Below are positions 55,546-64,000 of a stretch of 64,000 nt of DNA, in pieces. The DNA is from Psychrobacter sanguinis. GTDB lineage: Bacteria; Pseudomonadota; Gammaproteobacteria; Pseudomonadales; Moraxellaceae. Position 1 is the first letter of the stretch; each line of letters opens with the position of its first letter. Made by a program: the position numbers and the translations under genes. The notes beneath the pieces are model-generated. The model searched no databases, was not told the DNA's origin, and was given only the letters and a program-made list of their open reading frames with translations. Location of the stretch: NCBI RefSeq assembly GCF_020736705.1, contig NZ_CP085990.1:2728001-2792000 (forward strand), given 5' to 3'.

Positions 55546-56119
55546 TCAAATATCCTTTTTGACTTGTGTGTGATTGGTGTTAATCATTAAACCATAATTG
55601 AAGGGTTTAATTAAACCTACTCATAGTTAGACATAAACCGGCTATTTAGTTATCGGTTATTTAGTTATCGGTTATTTAGTTATCGGTTATTTAGTTATCG
55701 GTTATTTAGTTATCGGTTATTTAGTTATCGATTCTTTAGTTATCGGGTATTGGGTTATCCGTTATTGAGTGAACGTCTAACTAAAAATCCACTATGCTAA
55801 AAAAATAGCATAAATAGAAGTAACTTTGTGCAATGAATTATTAATGATATACGTTCGATAATATTTAATGCTATTTTATTTACAATAGCGTGAGTTAGCT
55901 TAGTAATAGCATTAATTACCTCGATAAAAGCACTAGTTAGCTTAGCATTAACTGCCTTGTCATCAGTTACCATGACGTCAGATTAGCTACTTTTGACAGA
56001 CATCATCATTAGAGCTATTGAGAACAGTGGCGGCATCAGAGAGGATTACTGTTTTAAGCTATGGCGAGCATTCGAGCCTCGTGATATGCTATAAATTCCA
56101 TAACGAACAATAATTAATC
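55546..56119. other. 574-base divergent intergenic region calB/lipB
   Basis: No gene. It contains an array of eight 15-bp repeats (55642-55761), a short hairpin ATGCTA/TAGCAT (about 55794-55812) and two imperfect copies of AGTTAGCTTAGyATTAAyT-like sequence at about 55893-55955. It must hold both promoters. Confidence 0.55.
55642..55761. repeat. Eight-copy tandem array of 15-bp units
   Basis: Six near-identical units of TTATTTAGTTATCGG (first base variable) run from 55642, with two degenerate units (TTCTTTAGTTATCGG, GTATTGGGTTATCCG) at the right end and a partial ninth. No spacers separate units, so it is not CRISPR; each unit is about 1.4 helical turns. It lies between divergent promoters, 97 bases upstream of calB. 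Confidence 0.92.
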
Positions 56120-56983
56120 ATGACTTCAAATAATATTGTGCCTAACATGACTCCTAATACTTCTACGATTGATGACCCTACCTTGCCTGCTGATTGCACA
56201 TCTAATAATTTGATATTACGTAGTTTAATTAATGCAGATTATCAAGATACCCATAATGAGATGTTGCAAATCACCTTGGATCGTATTGATAAAAAAAGAC
56301 AAGGTATTATTACCCCAGATCAACTGTGGGTGGTTGAACACAATGATGTGTATACCCTAGGGCAGGCGGGCAAAGAAGAGCACATTTTGCAACGCGGCAC
56401 TACCCCTATTATTCACACAGACCGCGGCGGTCAAGTTACTTGGCATGGCACCGGTCAATTGGTGGTCTATTGGCTTATTGACCTACAAAACACAGGATGG
56501 TCAGTACGTGACTTAGTGTCACATGCGGAGCAAAGTATTGAAGACGTGTTGAATAAGGCGCTAAGCTCACAGCCTTCAGGACAAGAGTTTTATGCCAAAT
56601 CTCGTCGCGATGCACCAGGGGTTTACATTTATAACCAAGATGATGTGATGCTAGGTAAGATAGCCTCTTTGGGTTTCAAGATTAAACATGGTTTTAGCTA
56701 TCATGGTATCGCCCTGAATCTGAATTGTGATTTAGCCGTTTTTAACTCTATTAATCCTTGCGGCTATGCTGGTATGCAAATGTTAAAACTGGCAGATTTT
56801 GTTGACTTAGACAAAGTGCCGTCTGCGGCGAGCCATGCAGATAACTTATCTCAACAAGGTTTACAAATAATAGAAGGCTCAGTCTCTGAACTGGGTATTA
56901 CCCATCAACTTATAAAAAATATTATGCAGCGTGAGTCAGGTGACATCGCCCTTCGAGCTTTACAAAGTAATAATGAGAAATAA
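56120..56983 (+). CDS. lipB: Octanoyltransferase LipB
   Basis: Transfers octanoyl from acyl carrier protein to lipoyl domains in lipoic acid synthesis. It has 287 residues, with about 25 extra at the N-terminus and a longer tail than E. coli. Motifs are VEHNDVYTLGQAG, the conserved DRGGQVTWHGTGQLVVY, GKIASLGFKI with the catalytic Lys, and INPCGYAGMQM with the acyl-accepting Cys. The next gene starts three bases after its stop, which points to translational coupling, though lipA is not nearby. Confidence 0.93.
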   Translation: MTSNNIVPNMTPNTSTIDDPTLPADCTSNNLILRSLINADYQDTHNEMLQITLDRIDKKRQGIITPDQLWVVEHNDVYTLGQAGKEEHILQRGTTPIIHTDRGGQVTWHGTGQLVVYWLIDLQNTGWSVRDLVSHAEQSIEDVLNKALSSQPSGQEFYAKSRRDAPGVYIYNQDDVMLGKIASLGFKIKHGFSYHGIALNLNCDLAVFNSINPCGYAGMQMLKLADFVDLDKVPSAASHADNLSQQGLQIIEGSVSELGITHQLIKNIMQRESGDIALRALQSNNEK

Positions 56984-56986
56984 TTT

Positions 56987-57751
56987 ATGACTACTGATAC
57001 CGGCTTTAATACTACCGCGTCTAATACGCCCCAACCAATAAATGTTACCGATGCCGCGGCTGGTGAGTTGAGCCATACTGAAGTCAGCCCTGTGCAAGAC
57101 AGTAATCAAACTGCTTTGAAATCCGATAACTTACTGAACAATCCAAATACCTTGGTACTTAATAGTATATTGGACGACAAAGACATAACTTGGCAGGTGC
57201 ACAATTGTAAAATTATCGATAAGACGGTCACTCAAGATCAGCCGCTACCCTTTATCTATCACTACGACACTTTGCCGGAAGATATCAGAAAACAAAATCC
57301 TTTAAAGGGTGATTTACTCAAGCAGTTCCAAACACTGATGTCTGCGAAACAAGCGGCTCAGTTACTGGGCGTAGACCCTGATTTAATTCCTAGCCCGTGG
57401 ATGGTCAAAGTTACCGGTACCTTGGTCATGTTTAGTGAGCGTCTGCAAATTGCTTTAAGATTAAAATTTACCAATACTGCAAAAACTCATGATCCAGTTT
57501 ATACCACCACAGCGGAGAAAGCGGTGCAAACGTCAATGGAAGATTGGCATTTTTATGGCGATGTATTTGTACTTAACAAAGGCGACAAACCACTGATTAT
57601 GACTACCGATTCAGACTGGATTGAAATCCCGCAGTTGGCAGAGTATCAAGTGCTGCCCGGTGAATATGGATTAGCGGCATTGGCGTTATTAGAAGAAAGC
57701 AAGTCTTTTATCACCCCATTAGAAGACGCTATCAAACAAAGATTGTTATAG
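56987..57751 (+). CDS. Unknown protein coupled to lipB
   Basis: A 254-residue soluble acidic protein that I do not recognise. The first 45 residues are low-complexity and probably disordered. The core has STPF-like conserved-looking stretches FIYHYDTLPEDIRKQNPLKGDLLKQF, MSAKQAAQLLGVDPDLIPSPWMVKVTGTLV and MEDWHFYGDVFVLNKGDKPLIM, without obvious catalytic residues. The ATG is three bases after lipB, so the two are co-translated. The coupling makes a role linked to lipoylation or a general housekeeping role conceivable, but nothing in the sequence shows it. Confidence 0.6.
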   Translation: MTTDTGFNTTASNTPQPINVTDAAAGELSHTEVSPVQDSNQTALKSDNLLNNPNTLVLNSILDDKDITWQVHNCKIIDKTVTQDQPLPFIYHYDTLPEDIRKQNPLKGDLLKQFQTLMSAKQAAQLLGVDPDLIPSPWMVKVTGTLVMFSERLQIALRLKFTNTAKTHDPVYTTTAEKAVQTSMEDWHFYGDVFVLNKGDKPLIMTTDSDWIEIPQLAEYQVLPGEYGLAALALLEESKSFITPLEDAIKQRLL

Positions 57752-57877
57752 TAATTTATTCAAATAAATCATAATATTAAGTTATACATAAACAATATTT
57801 TTTGCTTTAACCAAAATCAGATTAATAAGTTACAATAACCGATAGTAACCGAACCTCAAAGATAAAAAGGATGTTTT

Positions 57878-59818
57878 ATGCAATACCGCTCTAAGACTTC
57901 AACTTCAGGCCGTAATATGGCAGGCGCTCGTGCTCTATGGCGTGCCACGGGTATGACTGATGGTGATTTTGACAAACCAATTATTGCCATTGCCAACTCA
58001 TTTACTCAGTTCGTTCCAGGTCACGTCCACTTAAAAGATATGGGACAGTTGGTCGCAAGAGAAATTGAAAAAGTTGGCGGTGTTGCTAAAGAGTTCAATA
58101 CCATTGCTGTCGATGACGGTATTGCCATGGGTCACAGCGGTATGCTTTATTCGCTACCAAGTCGTGACTTAATTGCTGATTCTGTTGAATATATGGTCAA
58201 TGCGCATTGTGCAGATGCCTTAGTTTGTATCTCTAACTGTGACAAAATTACCCCAGGTATGTTGATGGCGGCTATGCGTCTTAATATCCCTGTGATTTTC
58301 GTTTCAGGTGGCCCTATGGAGGCCGGTAAGGTATTGGCAACAGATTTAGATTCAGGTTTGATTAGTCATAATACTGATGGTTCAGATGATGCTCCAGATG
58401 CTGATATCGTTAAAAATGAGCAAGGAAAAACCATTCGTAAGCTTGACTTAGTTGATGCGATGATTGACGCCGCTGATGACAATGTTAGCGATGCAGATGT
58501 ATTAGAAATTGAACGTTCAGCGTGCCCTACTTGCGGCTCATGCTCGGGTATGTTTACGGCTAACTCAATGAACTGTCTGACAGAAGCGTTAGGTCTGTCT
58601 TTACCGGGTAATGGCTCGTTGCTTGCGACTCACGCCAAGCGTGAAGCGTTATTCTTAGAAGCAGGACGCCGTATTGTTGACTTAGCCAAGCGCCGTTATG
58701 AGCAAGATGATGACTCAGTATTACCACGCTCTATCGCTACTAAGGCCGCTTTTGAAAACGCCATGAGCTTAGATATTGCCATGGGTGGTTCGACCAATAC
58801 TATTCTGCATTTATTGGCTGCGGCTCATGAAGCAGAAGTAGATTTCAAAATGGCGGACATTGATCAATTAAGCCGCCGCGTGCCTTGCTTATCTAAAGTA
58901 GCGCCAGCGACTCAGAAATACCACATGGAAGACGTACACCGTGCAGGGGGTGTTTTCGGTATCTTAGCAGAGCTAAATCGTGCAGGTTTATTGACTACGG
59001 ATATTCCTACTGTTCATAGTAGCTCGCTACAAGAAGCTTTAGAGATGTGGGATGTGATGAATACTGACCATCCAAACCATCAAATTGCTCGTGATTTATA
59101 CATCGCAGCACCAGGTGGGGTACGTACCACCCAAGCGTTCTCTCAAAACAAAGCATGGTCTAATCTTGATCTAAACCGTGAGTCTGGCTGTATTCGCTCT
59201 GTCGACAATGCCTACTCTACTGACGGCGGGCTAGCAGTGTTATTTGGTAATATTGCTGAACGTGGCTGTGTGGTAAAAACCGCCGGTGTTGATGACAGCA
59301 TCTTAACGTTTACGGGTCGTGCTCGTGTGTTTGAATCACAAGATGATGCCGTCGAGGCGATTTTGGCCGATAAGGTTGTGGCTGGAGATATCGTCATTAT
59401 CCGCTACGAAGGACCTAAAGGTGGCCCAGGTATGCAGGAGATGCTCTACCCAACTTCATACCTAAAATCAAAAGGCTTGGGCAAAGAGTGTGCCTTATTA
59501 ACCGATGGTCGTTTCTCTGGTGGTACCTCGGGTCTATCAATCGGTCACGCCAGCCCAGAAGCCGCTGAAGGCGGTGCTATTGGCTTGGTTGAAGAAGGCG
59601 ATACCATTCACATTGATATTCCTAACCGCAGTATCAACCTTGAAGTCTCTGACAGTGAATTAGCAAAACGTAGAGAAGAAATGCAAGCCCGTGGTAGCAA
59701 AGCGTGGAAACCCGTTAGCCGTGAGCGTCATGTGAGCCAAGCTTTACGTGCTTATGCTGCTATGACCACCAGTGCTGATACCGGTGCTGTACGTGATGTT
59801 AGTCAAGTTGAGCATTAA
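57878..59818 (+). CDS. ilvD: Dihydroxy-acid dehydratase
   Basis: An Fe-S dehydratase of branched-chain amino-acid and pantothenate synthesis. It has 646 residues against about 616 in E. coli. Cluster cysteines lie in [13 protein letters not shown] and in [15 protein letters not shown]. Other marks are [36 protein letters not shown] start region, [23 protein letters not shown] and [13 protein letters not shown]. An inserted stretch of about 30 residues (about 155-185, acid-rich, [21 protein letters not shown]) separates GGPMEAGK from [15 protein letters not shown] good terminator follows. AAAGGA is seven bases from the ATG. Confidence 0.95.
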   Translation: MQYRSKTSTSGRNMAGARALWRATGMTDGDFDKPIIAIANSFTQFVPGHVHLKDMGQLVAREIEKVGGVAKEFNTIAVDDGIAMGHSGMLYSLPSRDLIADSVEYMVNAHCADALVCISNCDKITPGMLMAAMRLNIPVIFVSGGPMEAGKVLATDLDSGLISHNTDGSDDAPDADIVKNEQGKTIRKLDLVDAMIDAADDNVSDADVLEIERSACPTCGSCSGMFTANSMNCLTEALGLSLPGNGSLLATHAKREALFLEAGRRIVDLAKRRYEQDDDSVLPRSIATKAAFENAMSLDIAMGGSTNTILHLLAAAHEAEVDFKMADIDQLSRRVPCLSKVAPATQKYHMEDVHRAGGVFGILAELNRAGLLTTDIPTVHSSSLQEALEMWDVMNTDHPNHQIARDLYIAAPGGVRTTQAFSQNKAWSNLDLNRESGCIRSVDNAYSTDGGLAVLFGNIAERGCVVKTAGVDDSILTFTGRARVFESQDDAVEAILADKVVAGDIVIIRYEGPKGGPGMQEMLYPTSYLKSKGLGKECALLTDGRFSGGTSGLSIGHASPEAAEGGAIGLVEEGDTIHIDIPNRSINLEVSDSELAKRREEMQARGSKAWKPVSRERHVSQALRAYAAMTTSADTGAVRDVSQVEH

Positions 59819-59888
59819 GCAACAAAGGATTGGCATTAGTTAGACTTGCAATAAGTTAGATCTAATATTTGTATATTGTAGCTCGTAC

Positions 59889-59915
59889 AAAAAGTCAGCT
59901 TCGGCTGGCTTTTTT
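59889..59915 (+). terminator. Intrinsic terminator after ilvD
   Basis: The stem AAAGTCAGC / GCTGGCTTT (one G.U pair) with loop TTCG is followed by a T-run, 70 bases past the stop. Confidence 0.85.
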
Positions 59916-60080
59916 GATGCTTAAAATATATTATTTTTTTAATCCATAACAACGGCTTAACTTATAGAGTCAGTATCTTGTAGAGTTGAGATCTCATAGA
60001 ATCAGCATCTTGCTCTTTATACGAAATATAGAAACTATACACGTTATAAAACTTAGACCACCTATTAAGTAGGAAATACC

Positions 60081-60539
60081 ATGAAGCTTGCAGAAGCACT
60101 ATTGATTCGAAGTGATTTACAAAAAAAGCTGTTCCAATTAAAAGCACGTATTGCCAATAATGTAAAAGTGCAAGACGGTGATAGCCCAAATGAAGATCCC
60201 AATGCACTCATCATTGAAGCCAATCAAGTCATCACCGAGCTTGCCACATTAATAGAGAAAATTCACCGCACCAATGCGTTAAGTCAAACTAGCGAAGGTG
60301 AATCGCTATTGAGCCTATTAAATAAAAGAGATGAGCTGGAGATGCGTCATAAGCTTTTGAGCGATGCCATCGATATGGCCAGTAACGAAGCTGCCCGTTA
60401 TAGCCCCCGTGAAATCAAATGGAAGGTAATGGTCTCCGTTTCAGCCTTACAGAAGCAAGCCGACGATTTGTCCATGAAGTTACGCAAATTAAATCTTGTT
60501 ATTCAAGCAAATAATTGGCAAATAGATTTGGTTCAATAG
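60081..60539 (+). CDS. DIP1984-family (septicolysin-like) protein
   Basis: A 152-residue coiled-coil protein of the DIP1984/septicolysin family, whose molecular role is not established. It is mostly helical: MKLAEALLIRSDLQKKLFQLKARIANNVKVQDGD gives the family's opening, with the characteristic second half containing LLNKRDELEMRHKLLSDAIDMASN and the conserved REIKWKVMVSVSALQKQADDLS. It has no signal peptide, so the old toxin label is misleading. Transcribed alone after the ilvD terminator; the ATG has AGTAGGAAATACC upstream (AGGA eight bases away). Confidence 0.8.
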   Translation: MKLAEALLIRSDLQKKLFQLKARIANNVKVQDGDSPNEDPNALIIEANQVITELATLIEKIHRTNALSQTSEGESLLSLLNKRDELEMRHKLLSDAIDMASNEAARYSPREIKWKVMVSVSALQKQADDLSMKLRKLNLVIQANNWQIDLVQ

Positions 60540-60589
60540 GCCCTATTACGCTCCTCTAACCTCCCCTTATTTGCTACAATAATAGTTGG

Positions 60590-60695
60590 AACTGACTGGG
60601 CGAGTGTCAGACCCCTTACCGCCACAACAGGGGGTTGAAAATATTCTGTAGTGGTTGCTAAGCGTTGTGGGCAGGCGTGTTTTTTTTACTATTCA
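60590..60695 (+). promoter_or_regulatory. Possible structured leader or small RNA before the Sel1 gene
   Basis: GC-richer than its surroundings. It can fold with ACCCCTT...AGGGGGT (60610-60635) and with a longer pairing GCCACAAC / GTTGTGG(G)C (about 60621-60675) and ends at a T8 run (60679-60686). It resembles a leader or small RNA but matches no class known to me. Confidence 0.25.
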
Positions 60696-60817
60696 TGCCC
60701 AGCACTCCTCACTTTTCATAGGTTACCTGTTATAGCTTACTACCAGACACTGACAGTCAGTTTCCCCCTCATCAATCGCTTGTTTTTTGTGCCTGCTGGA
60801 TTAAACCGTCAACCCTT

Positions 60818-61579
60818 ATGCTCACAATCAATCCTAAAATATTTACCAAAGCCAGTCTCTTTCTTCTATCACTACTATTATCCGCTACATTATGGGCACA
60901 AGACATTCACCAACTCAAAACATTGGCCAATAAGGGTGACAGCGAAGCCCAATTTGAGTTGGGCGTAATTTATGATAATGGCGATCAACTGCCTCAAGAT
61001 TTAAAAAAAGCTGCTTACTGGTATACCAAATCAGCTCAACAAGGTCATGTGGACGCTCAATACAATATTGGTGACATGTACCGTACTGGCGATGGTGTCA
61101 CTCAAGATTATGTCCAAGCCGTGCAATGGCTATCAAAAGCCGCTGATCGAGGCTCAATAGAAGCTCAAAATGACTTAGGCTATTTGTACATGGAAGGTAT
61201 TGGGGTGCCTCAAGATTATCGTAAAGCATTTGAGTTACTTAGCCAATCTGCCAATCAGGGCTATGCCTATGCTCAAAATAATTTGGGCACCTTATACGAA
61301 AAAGGGCTTGGCGTACCTCAAAATTACAAGATGGCTTTAGCATGGTTTGTCATGGCATCAGAGCAACAGCTCGATTTGGCAGAACTAAATTTAGGCAGCT
61401 TGTATTTTATGGGACATGGTACAAAGCAAGACTATCAAAAAGCGGCCAAATGGTATCAAAAAGCCGCTGACCAAGGCTATGGCGATGCCCTAAGCAATTT
61501 AGGGATTATGTATCAACACGGATTATATTTTGAAAAAGACTATGCCAAAGCGTTAGACATGTTTCAAGCGGCCGCATAG
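60818..61579 (+). CDS. Sel1-repeat (TPR-like) secreted protein, truncated by amber codon
   Basis: A signal peptide (about 1-28, FLLSLLLSATLWAQ) followed by about six Sel1 repeats of 36 residues, each with AxxxLGxxYxxGxGVxQDYxxAxxWYxKAA. Such proteins are periplasmic or secreted adapter scaffolds. The frame ends at a TAG at 61577-61579 in the middle of the seventh repeat (AAA then stop). The same frame continues clean for 57 more codons with a further Sel1 repeat, so the gene was about 310 codons long. The truncated product keeps most repeats and could be partly functional. No ribosome site is obvious before the ATG. Confidence 0.72.
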   Translation: MLTINPKIFTKASLFLLSLLLSATLWAQDIHQLKTLANKGDSEAQFELGVIYDNGDQLPQDLKKAAYWYTKSAQQGHVDAQYNIGDMYRTGDGVTQDYVQAVQWLSKAADRGSIEAQNDLGYLYMEGIGVPQDYRKAFELLSQSANQGYAYAQNNLGTLYEKGLGVPQNYKMALAWFVMASEQQLDLAELNLGSLYFMGHGTKQDYQKAAKWYQKAADQGYGDALSNLGIMYQHGLYFEKDYAKALDMFQAAA

Positions 61580-61750
61580 CAAGGCAGTAGCATGGGAAAA
61601 TATAACTTAGGCAATCTCTACCAGTTAGGTTTAGGCGTACCGAGAAATCTCGATACTGCTAGAGATTTGTTCCAAGAAGCCTGTCAAGAAGGCAGTGATC
61701 AAAGCTGTGTGGCTCTCACTCAACTGCTGAAAAAACGATTATCAAAGTAA
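61580..61750 (+). pseudogene. 3' part of the Sel1 gene behind an in-frame TAG
   Basis: The open frame after the TAG reads QGSSMGKYNLGNLYQLGLGV, then PRNLDTARDLFQEAC... ending LLKKRLSK and TAA at 61750. It contains a complete Sel1 repeat and a natural C-terminus, so the TAG is a recent point mutation (for example CAG or GAG to TAG). Confidence 0.72.
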
Positions 61751-62156
61751 TTTCAATTTTACCCAACTGCCGAAACAGCTGGTTAACTGCTCTAATCCAC
61801 TGCTGCTTTAACCAATATGTCAGAAAATTAATTATTAATATTGTTAATATATAATTAAAGAACCTATTAAATAAATTATTCAATAAACTCATTAGTCTTC
61901 TTACTTATAATTTCTAAAGACAGGCCGTTTCAAGATTATAGATTTACCAAATCACTAAGCTTATTTATTCTCATTAACTAAAGAATAACGGTTTTTATTC
62001 GTTATTCCTTCATTATGACTACCCTTGATACTTTATAATTTATTTTACCTGTTCCTAAAATAGCGGGGCTGGCACAATCTAAATATAGGGGTCGGCTTAC
62101 TGTTTTATGCAGATAGAAAATTACTGCCTTTCACCTTCTCAAGTAATCGGGTCATT
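61751..62156. other. 406-base gap before the antiporter gene
   Basis: No gene was found. It contains an 8-bp hairpin GAATAACG / CGTTATTC (61983-62008) without a T-run, and AT-rich sequence where the antiporter promoter should lie (CTTTATAATTTA near 62031-62042 is -10-like). Confidence 0.45.
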
Positions 62157-63401
62157 ATGATAGAGAACTATAACCACTTTTTATTAGTTTGCGGCGTTGC
62201 TTTTTTACTGGGCGGTTTTGCGCCCTATTTTCTAAAACGCTTGCCCGTTTCTTTGCCCATGTTACAGGTGGTATTTGGCTTGATTATGGGCTACTTCTGG
62301 ACCAGCTTTCCTTTTTTAAGCCCCATTGACAATGGCACGTTTGTTGAAAAGCTTTGCGAACTGGTAGTCTTAGTATCGTTGGTTGGTGCCGGTATTAAGC
62401 TTGATACTCCTCTTAAATACAAAAGATGGCGACCCACCATACGTTTATTACTGATAACCATGCCGTTATGTATTGTGGCTATGGCCGCATTAGGCCATTA
62501 TATATTTAGTTTGAGCCTAGGTGCAGCTCTGCTACTTGGAGCGGTACTGGCACCGACTGACCCTGTACTGGCCTCTAGCGTTCAAGTAGGCCCACCTAAT
62601 GATGGTGAAGAAGACACCCCTCGTTTTACACTAACTTCAGAAGCAGGCCTCAATGACGGTCTTGCCTTCCCATTTGTGTACCTTGCTATCAAAATTGCAG
62701 AGCATTTTGCAACGTCCGATAAGGTAACCTCCAGTTTACTACTTGAGTGGTTTACCATGGATGTGGTTTGGCGGATTGCAGCAGGGCTAGTCACGGGTAT
62801 AGCCGTTGGAAAAATTATTGGCCGTATTGTTTTTTCTAACAGAACTAAAGAAACAGCCATGTCTCAAGGCTATGTGGTCATTGCCATTACCCTTTTGGCC
62901 TATGGTTTGGCAGAGTTTATTCATGGCTATGGCTTCATTGCGGTATTTGTGGCAGCATTTGCTTTTAGACGTACCCAACATGGCCACGATTACCATGAGG
63001 AGTTACATGACTTTGCCGAGCAATCTGAAGGCCTATTGATGTCATTGGTGTTGGTTATCTTTGGGATGGCGCTAGGTCAGGGACTTCGCTCTGGCGTAGA
63101 GCTAACTTGGCAGGTTTATGCAGTGAGTCTGATTATCCTGCTGCTGGTACGTCCTATCGCTGGTTGGATAGGACTGGCAGGCTTGAATTTACCTCATAAA
63201 GAACGCTTTGCCATTGCAAGCTTAGGCATACGGGGTATTGGTACTTTTTATTACTTGGCTTATGCGCTCAACAAGGGAGTTTTTGATCCCACTGAAGCCA
63301 GCGACTTATGGATTATTTGTTCGATGGTAGTAATTGGCTCAATCTTTATCCATGGTATAAGTGCGCCCACTTTAATGAAGTTATCTACTGGAAAAAAATA
63401 A
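62157..63401 (+). CDS. CPA1-family cation/proton antiporter (NhaP type)
   Basis: A 414-residue inner-membrane exchanger of Na+ (or K+) for H+. There are about 12 hydrophobic helices, beginning NHFLLVCGVAFLLGGFAPYFL. The ion-binding region is APTDPVLASSVQVG (about 134) and SEAGLNDGLAFPFVYLAIK (about 163); the later AIASLGIRGIGTFYYLAYAL is also characteristic. No C-terminal regulatory domain. It may contribute to salt and pH tolerance along with the betaine importer. It is convergent with the beta-lactamase-like gene, with a 35-base palindrome between them. Confidence 0.88.
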   Translation: MIENYNHFLLVCGVAFLLGGFAPYFLKRLPVSLPMLQVVFGLIMGYFWTSFPFLSPIDNGTFVEKLCELVVLVSLVGAGIKLDTPLKYKRWRPTIRLLLITMPLCIVAMAALGHYIFSLSLGAALLLGAVLAPTDPVLASSVQVGPPNDGEEDTPRFTLTSEAGLNDGLAFPFVYLAIKIAEHFATSDKVTSSLLLEWFTMDVVWRIAAGLVTGIAVGKIIGRIVFSNRTKETAMSQGYVVIAITLLAYGLAEFIHGYGFIAVFVAAFAFRRTQHGHDYHEELHDFAEQSEGLLMSLVLVIFGMALGQGLRSGVELTWQVYAVSLIILLLVRPIAGWIGLAGLNLPHKERFAIASLGIRGIGTFYYLAYALNKGVFDPTEASDLWIICSMVVIGSIFIHGISAPTLMKLSTGKK

Positions 63402-63491
63402 CTTAAAAATAGTCATCGAGCAGGACTTATTTTAACTTACCTATTTAAATGACATGCCCAACTTAAATGACATGCCCTACCCATTCGCTAT

Positions 63492-63526
63492 AGCTTTACC
63501 CACTGTTGATAGAAGTGGGTAAAGCT
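63492..63526. terminator. Long hairpin between convergent genes
   Basis: A perfect 13-bp stem AGCTTTACCCACT / AGTGGGTAAAGCT with a 9-base loop. No T-run on either side, so termination would rely on the stem alone; it may also be a palindromic site. Confidence 0.5.
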
Positions 63527-63618
63527 TACCTAAATGAATCTAATTAAAAAGCCACCTTCTTCAAAACCTCAAACGCAAAGGCCCTGACATAAGAAGCTGC
63601 GATCCAAAAAGCAATCAA

Positions 63619-64000
63619 CTAGTCTTTTTGGTCAAACCATTGCAGAATGGCTTCAGTGAGGGCGAATTGACGAATATCAGTACTCATCACCACATCATAA
63701 TTATGGACGTAGGCCATGGCAAGCTGACGCTCACTGTCACACCAAGCTACTGAACCATTATAGCCCATATGGCCAAAAGCAGTGCTCAAATCATCGCTGC
63801 TATAGCATCGGCTGAATACTCTATGATACCCCAAGCGCCACTGCATGCTGTGCGGATCGGCGGCTGGCATAATTGCATCTCGTCCCTCGACTTCGATTTT
63901 TGACAGCGCATCGAAGACTTCCTCAGAAATAAGCCGTTTCCCCTGCCATACTCCTTTATTGGCAAGCATCGCATACATTTTGACTAAGGCTGTAGCAGAC
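63619..64000 (-). CDS. Serine beta-lactamase-like hydrolase, C-terminal part only
   Basis: The C-terminal end of a class C beta-lactamase/EstB-like serine hydrolase; the N-terminus and catalytic SxxK lie beyond the right edge of the window. Visible is the typical SATALVKMYAMLANKG stretch near the edge, then RLGYHRVFS and the third motif HMGYNGS (K/H-x-G type) that lines the active site. The family includes beta-lactamases, DD-peptidases and esterases; the exact role cannot be told from this part. It is convergent with the antiporter gene. Confidence 0.78.
   Translation of the reverse strand, partial: SATALVKMYAMLANKGVWQGKRLISEEVFDALSKIEVEGRDAIMPAADPHSMQWRLGYHRVFSRCYSSDDLSTAFGHMGYNGSVAWCDSERQLAMAYVHNYDVVMSTDIRQFALTEAILQWFDQKD

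Noticed and set aside
55642..55761. CRISPR-like array
   Set aside because: The 15-bp units are directly adjacent without spacers and there are no cas genes nearby.
60081..60539. Pore-forming toxin (septicolysin) label
   Set aside because: The protein lacks a signal peptide and membrane features; the family name is historical, so no toxin function is claimed.
60651..60968. Alternative frame ahead of and overlapping the Sel1 gene
   Set aside because: Its protein is low in plausible structure and it overlaps the Sel1 signal peptide in another frame; the Sel1 frame shows clear repeats.
61577..61579. Amber codon as read-through, pyrrolysine or suppressor site
   Set aside because: No pyl genes or suppressor tRNAs are visible and the neighbouring genes use TAG as a normal stop; a point mutation is simpler.
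1..64000. tRNA or rRNA genes
   Set aside because: None was recognised by eye; a covariance-model scan would be decisive.

Overview
This 64 kb window looks like a chromosomal segment of a gammaproteobacterium of the family Moraxellaceae, most likely Psychrobacter or a close relative. This is inferred from AT-rich non-coding DNA, the style of the proteins, a large 180-kDa-class NAD-glutamate dehydrogenase, a coniferyl aldehyde dehydrogenase, tandem AlkK-like acyl-CoA synthetases and an insertion sequence that closely resembles Acinetobacter ISAba1. No rRNA, tRNA, CRISPR array, prophage or plasmid module was seen. Most genes are ordinary metabolism and repair. The accessory content is one insertion sequence, several broken genes and a few clusters that deserve attention.

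Layout. 1-5.6 kb: sbcD (5' end outside the window) and sbcC, a double-strand end nuclease. 5.7-13.1 kb, minus strand: an FMN/FAD/4Fe-4S dienoyl-CoA-reductase-like enzyme, an orphan colicin-D-immunity-like gene and the giant glutamate dehydrogenase. 13.4-19.1 kb: a reactive-electrophile detoxification cluster (nemR-type TetR regulator, yqhD-like aldehyde reductase, curA-like NADPH reductase, DJ-1/PfpI protein, glutathione transferase), with two matching palindromic operators. 19.2-24.5 kb, minus: WG-repeat secreted protein, a frameshifted lactone oxidase, a PLP amino-acid deaminase/aldolase and a 3-hydroxyisobutyryl-CoA hydrolase. 24.9-28.0 kb: a phosphoesterase, a beta-helix lipoprotein that seems to use an ATT start, and a decayed lipoprotein next to a 49-residue membrane protein. 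28.2-31.9 kb: two tandem acyl-CoA synthetases.

32.2-41.3 kb, plus: xseA and xseB, a GntP-family permease cut in two by an ISAba1-like element (perfect 20-bp inverted repeats, 9-bp target duplication), glycerate kinase, gamma-glutamyltransferase and D-Ala-D-Ala ligase. 41.6-49.4 kb, minus: DUF4178, SPFH-SHOCT, DUF350, AdoMet decarboxylase, membrane-bound aminopropyltransferase and MsrAB. This set is the best candidate here for a little-described system, an envelope-associated polyamine module. 49.6-53.7 kb, minus: a betaine-type ABC importer with two unknown membrane genes downstream. 54.1-64 kb: coniferyl aldehyde dehydrogenase, an array of 15-bp repeats, lipB with an unknown partner gene, ilvD, a DIP1984-family protein, a Sel1-repeat gene interrupted by an amber codon, a cation/proton antiporter and the C-terminal end of a serine beta-lactamase-like protein.

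How the parts work together. The nemR cluster should sense and remove aldehydes, quinones and other electrophiles. The transporter beside glycerate kinase would feed glycerate into glycolysis but is now disrupted. The acyl-CoA synthetases, dienoyl-CoA-reductase-like enzyme and HIBYL-CoA hydrolase fit fatty-acid and branched-chain catabolism, while ilvD covers branched-chain synthesis. Several genes carry single inactivating lesions, so this genome is losing accessory functions. Functional statements rest on recognising families by eye; no searches were run.
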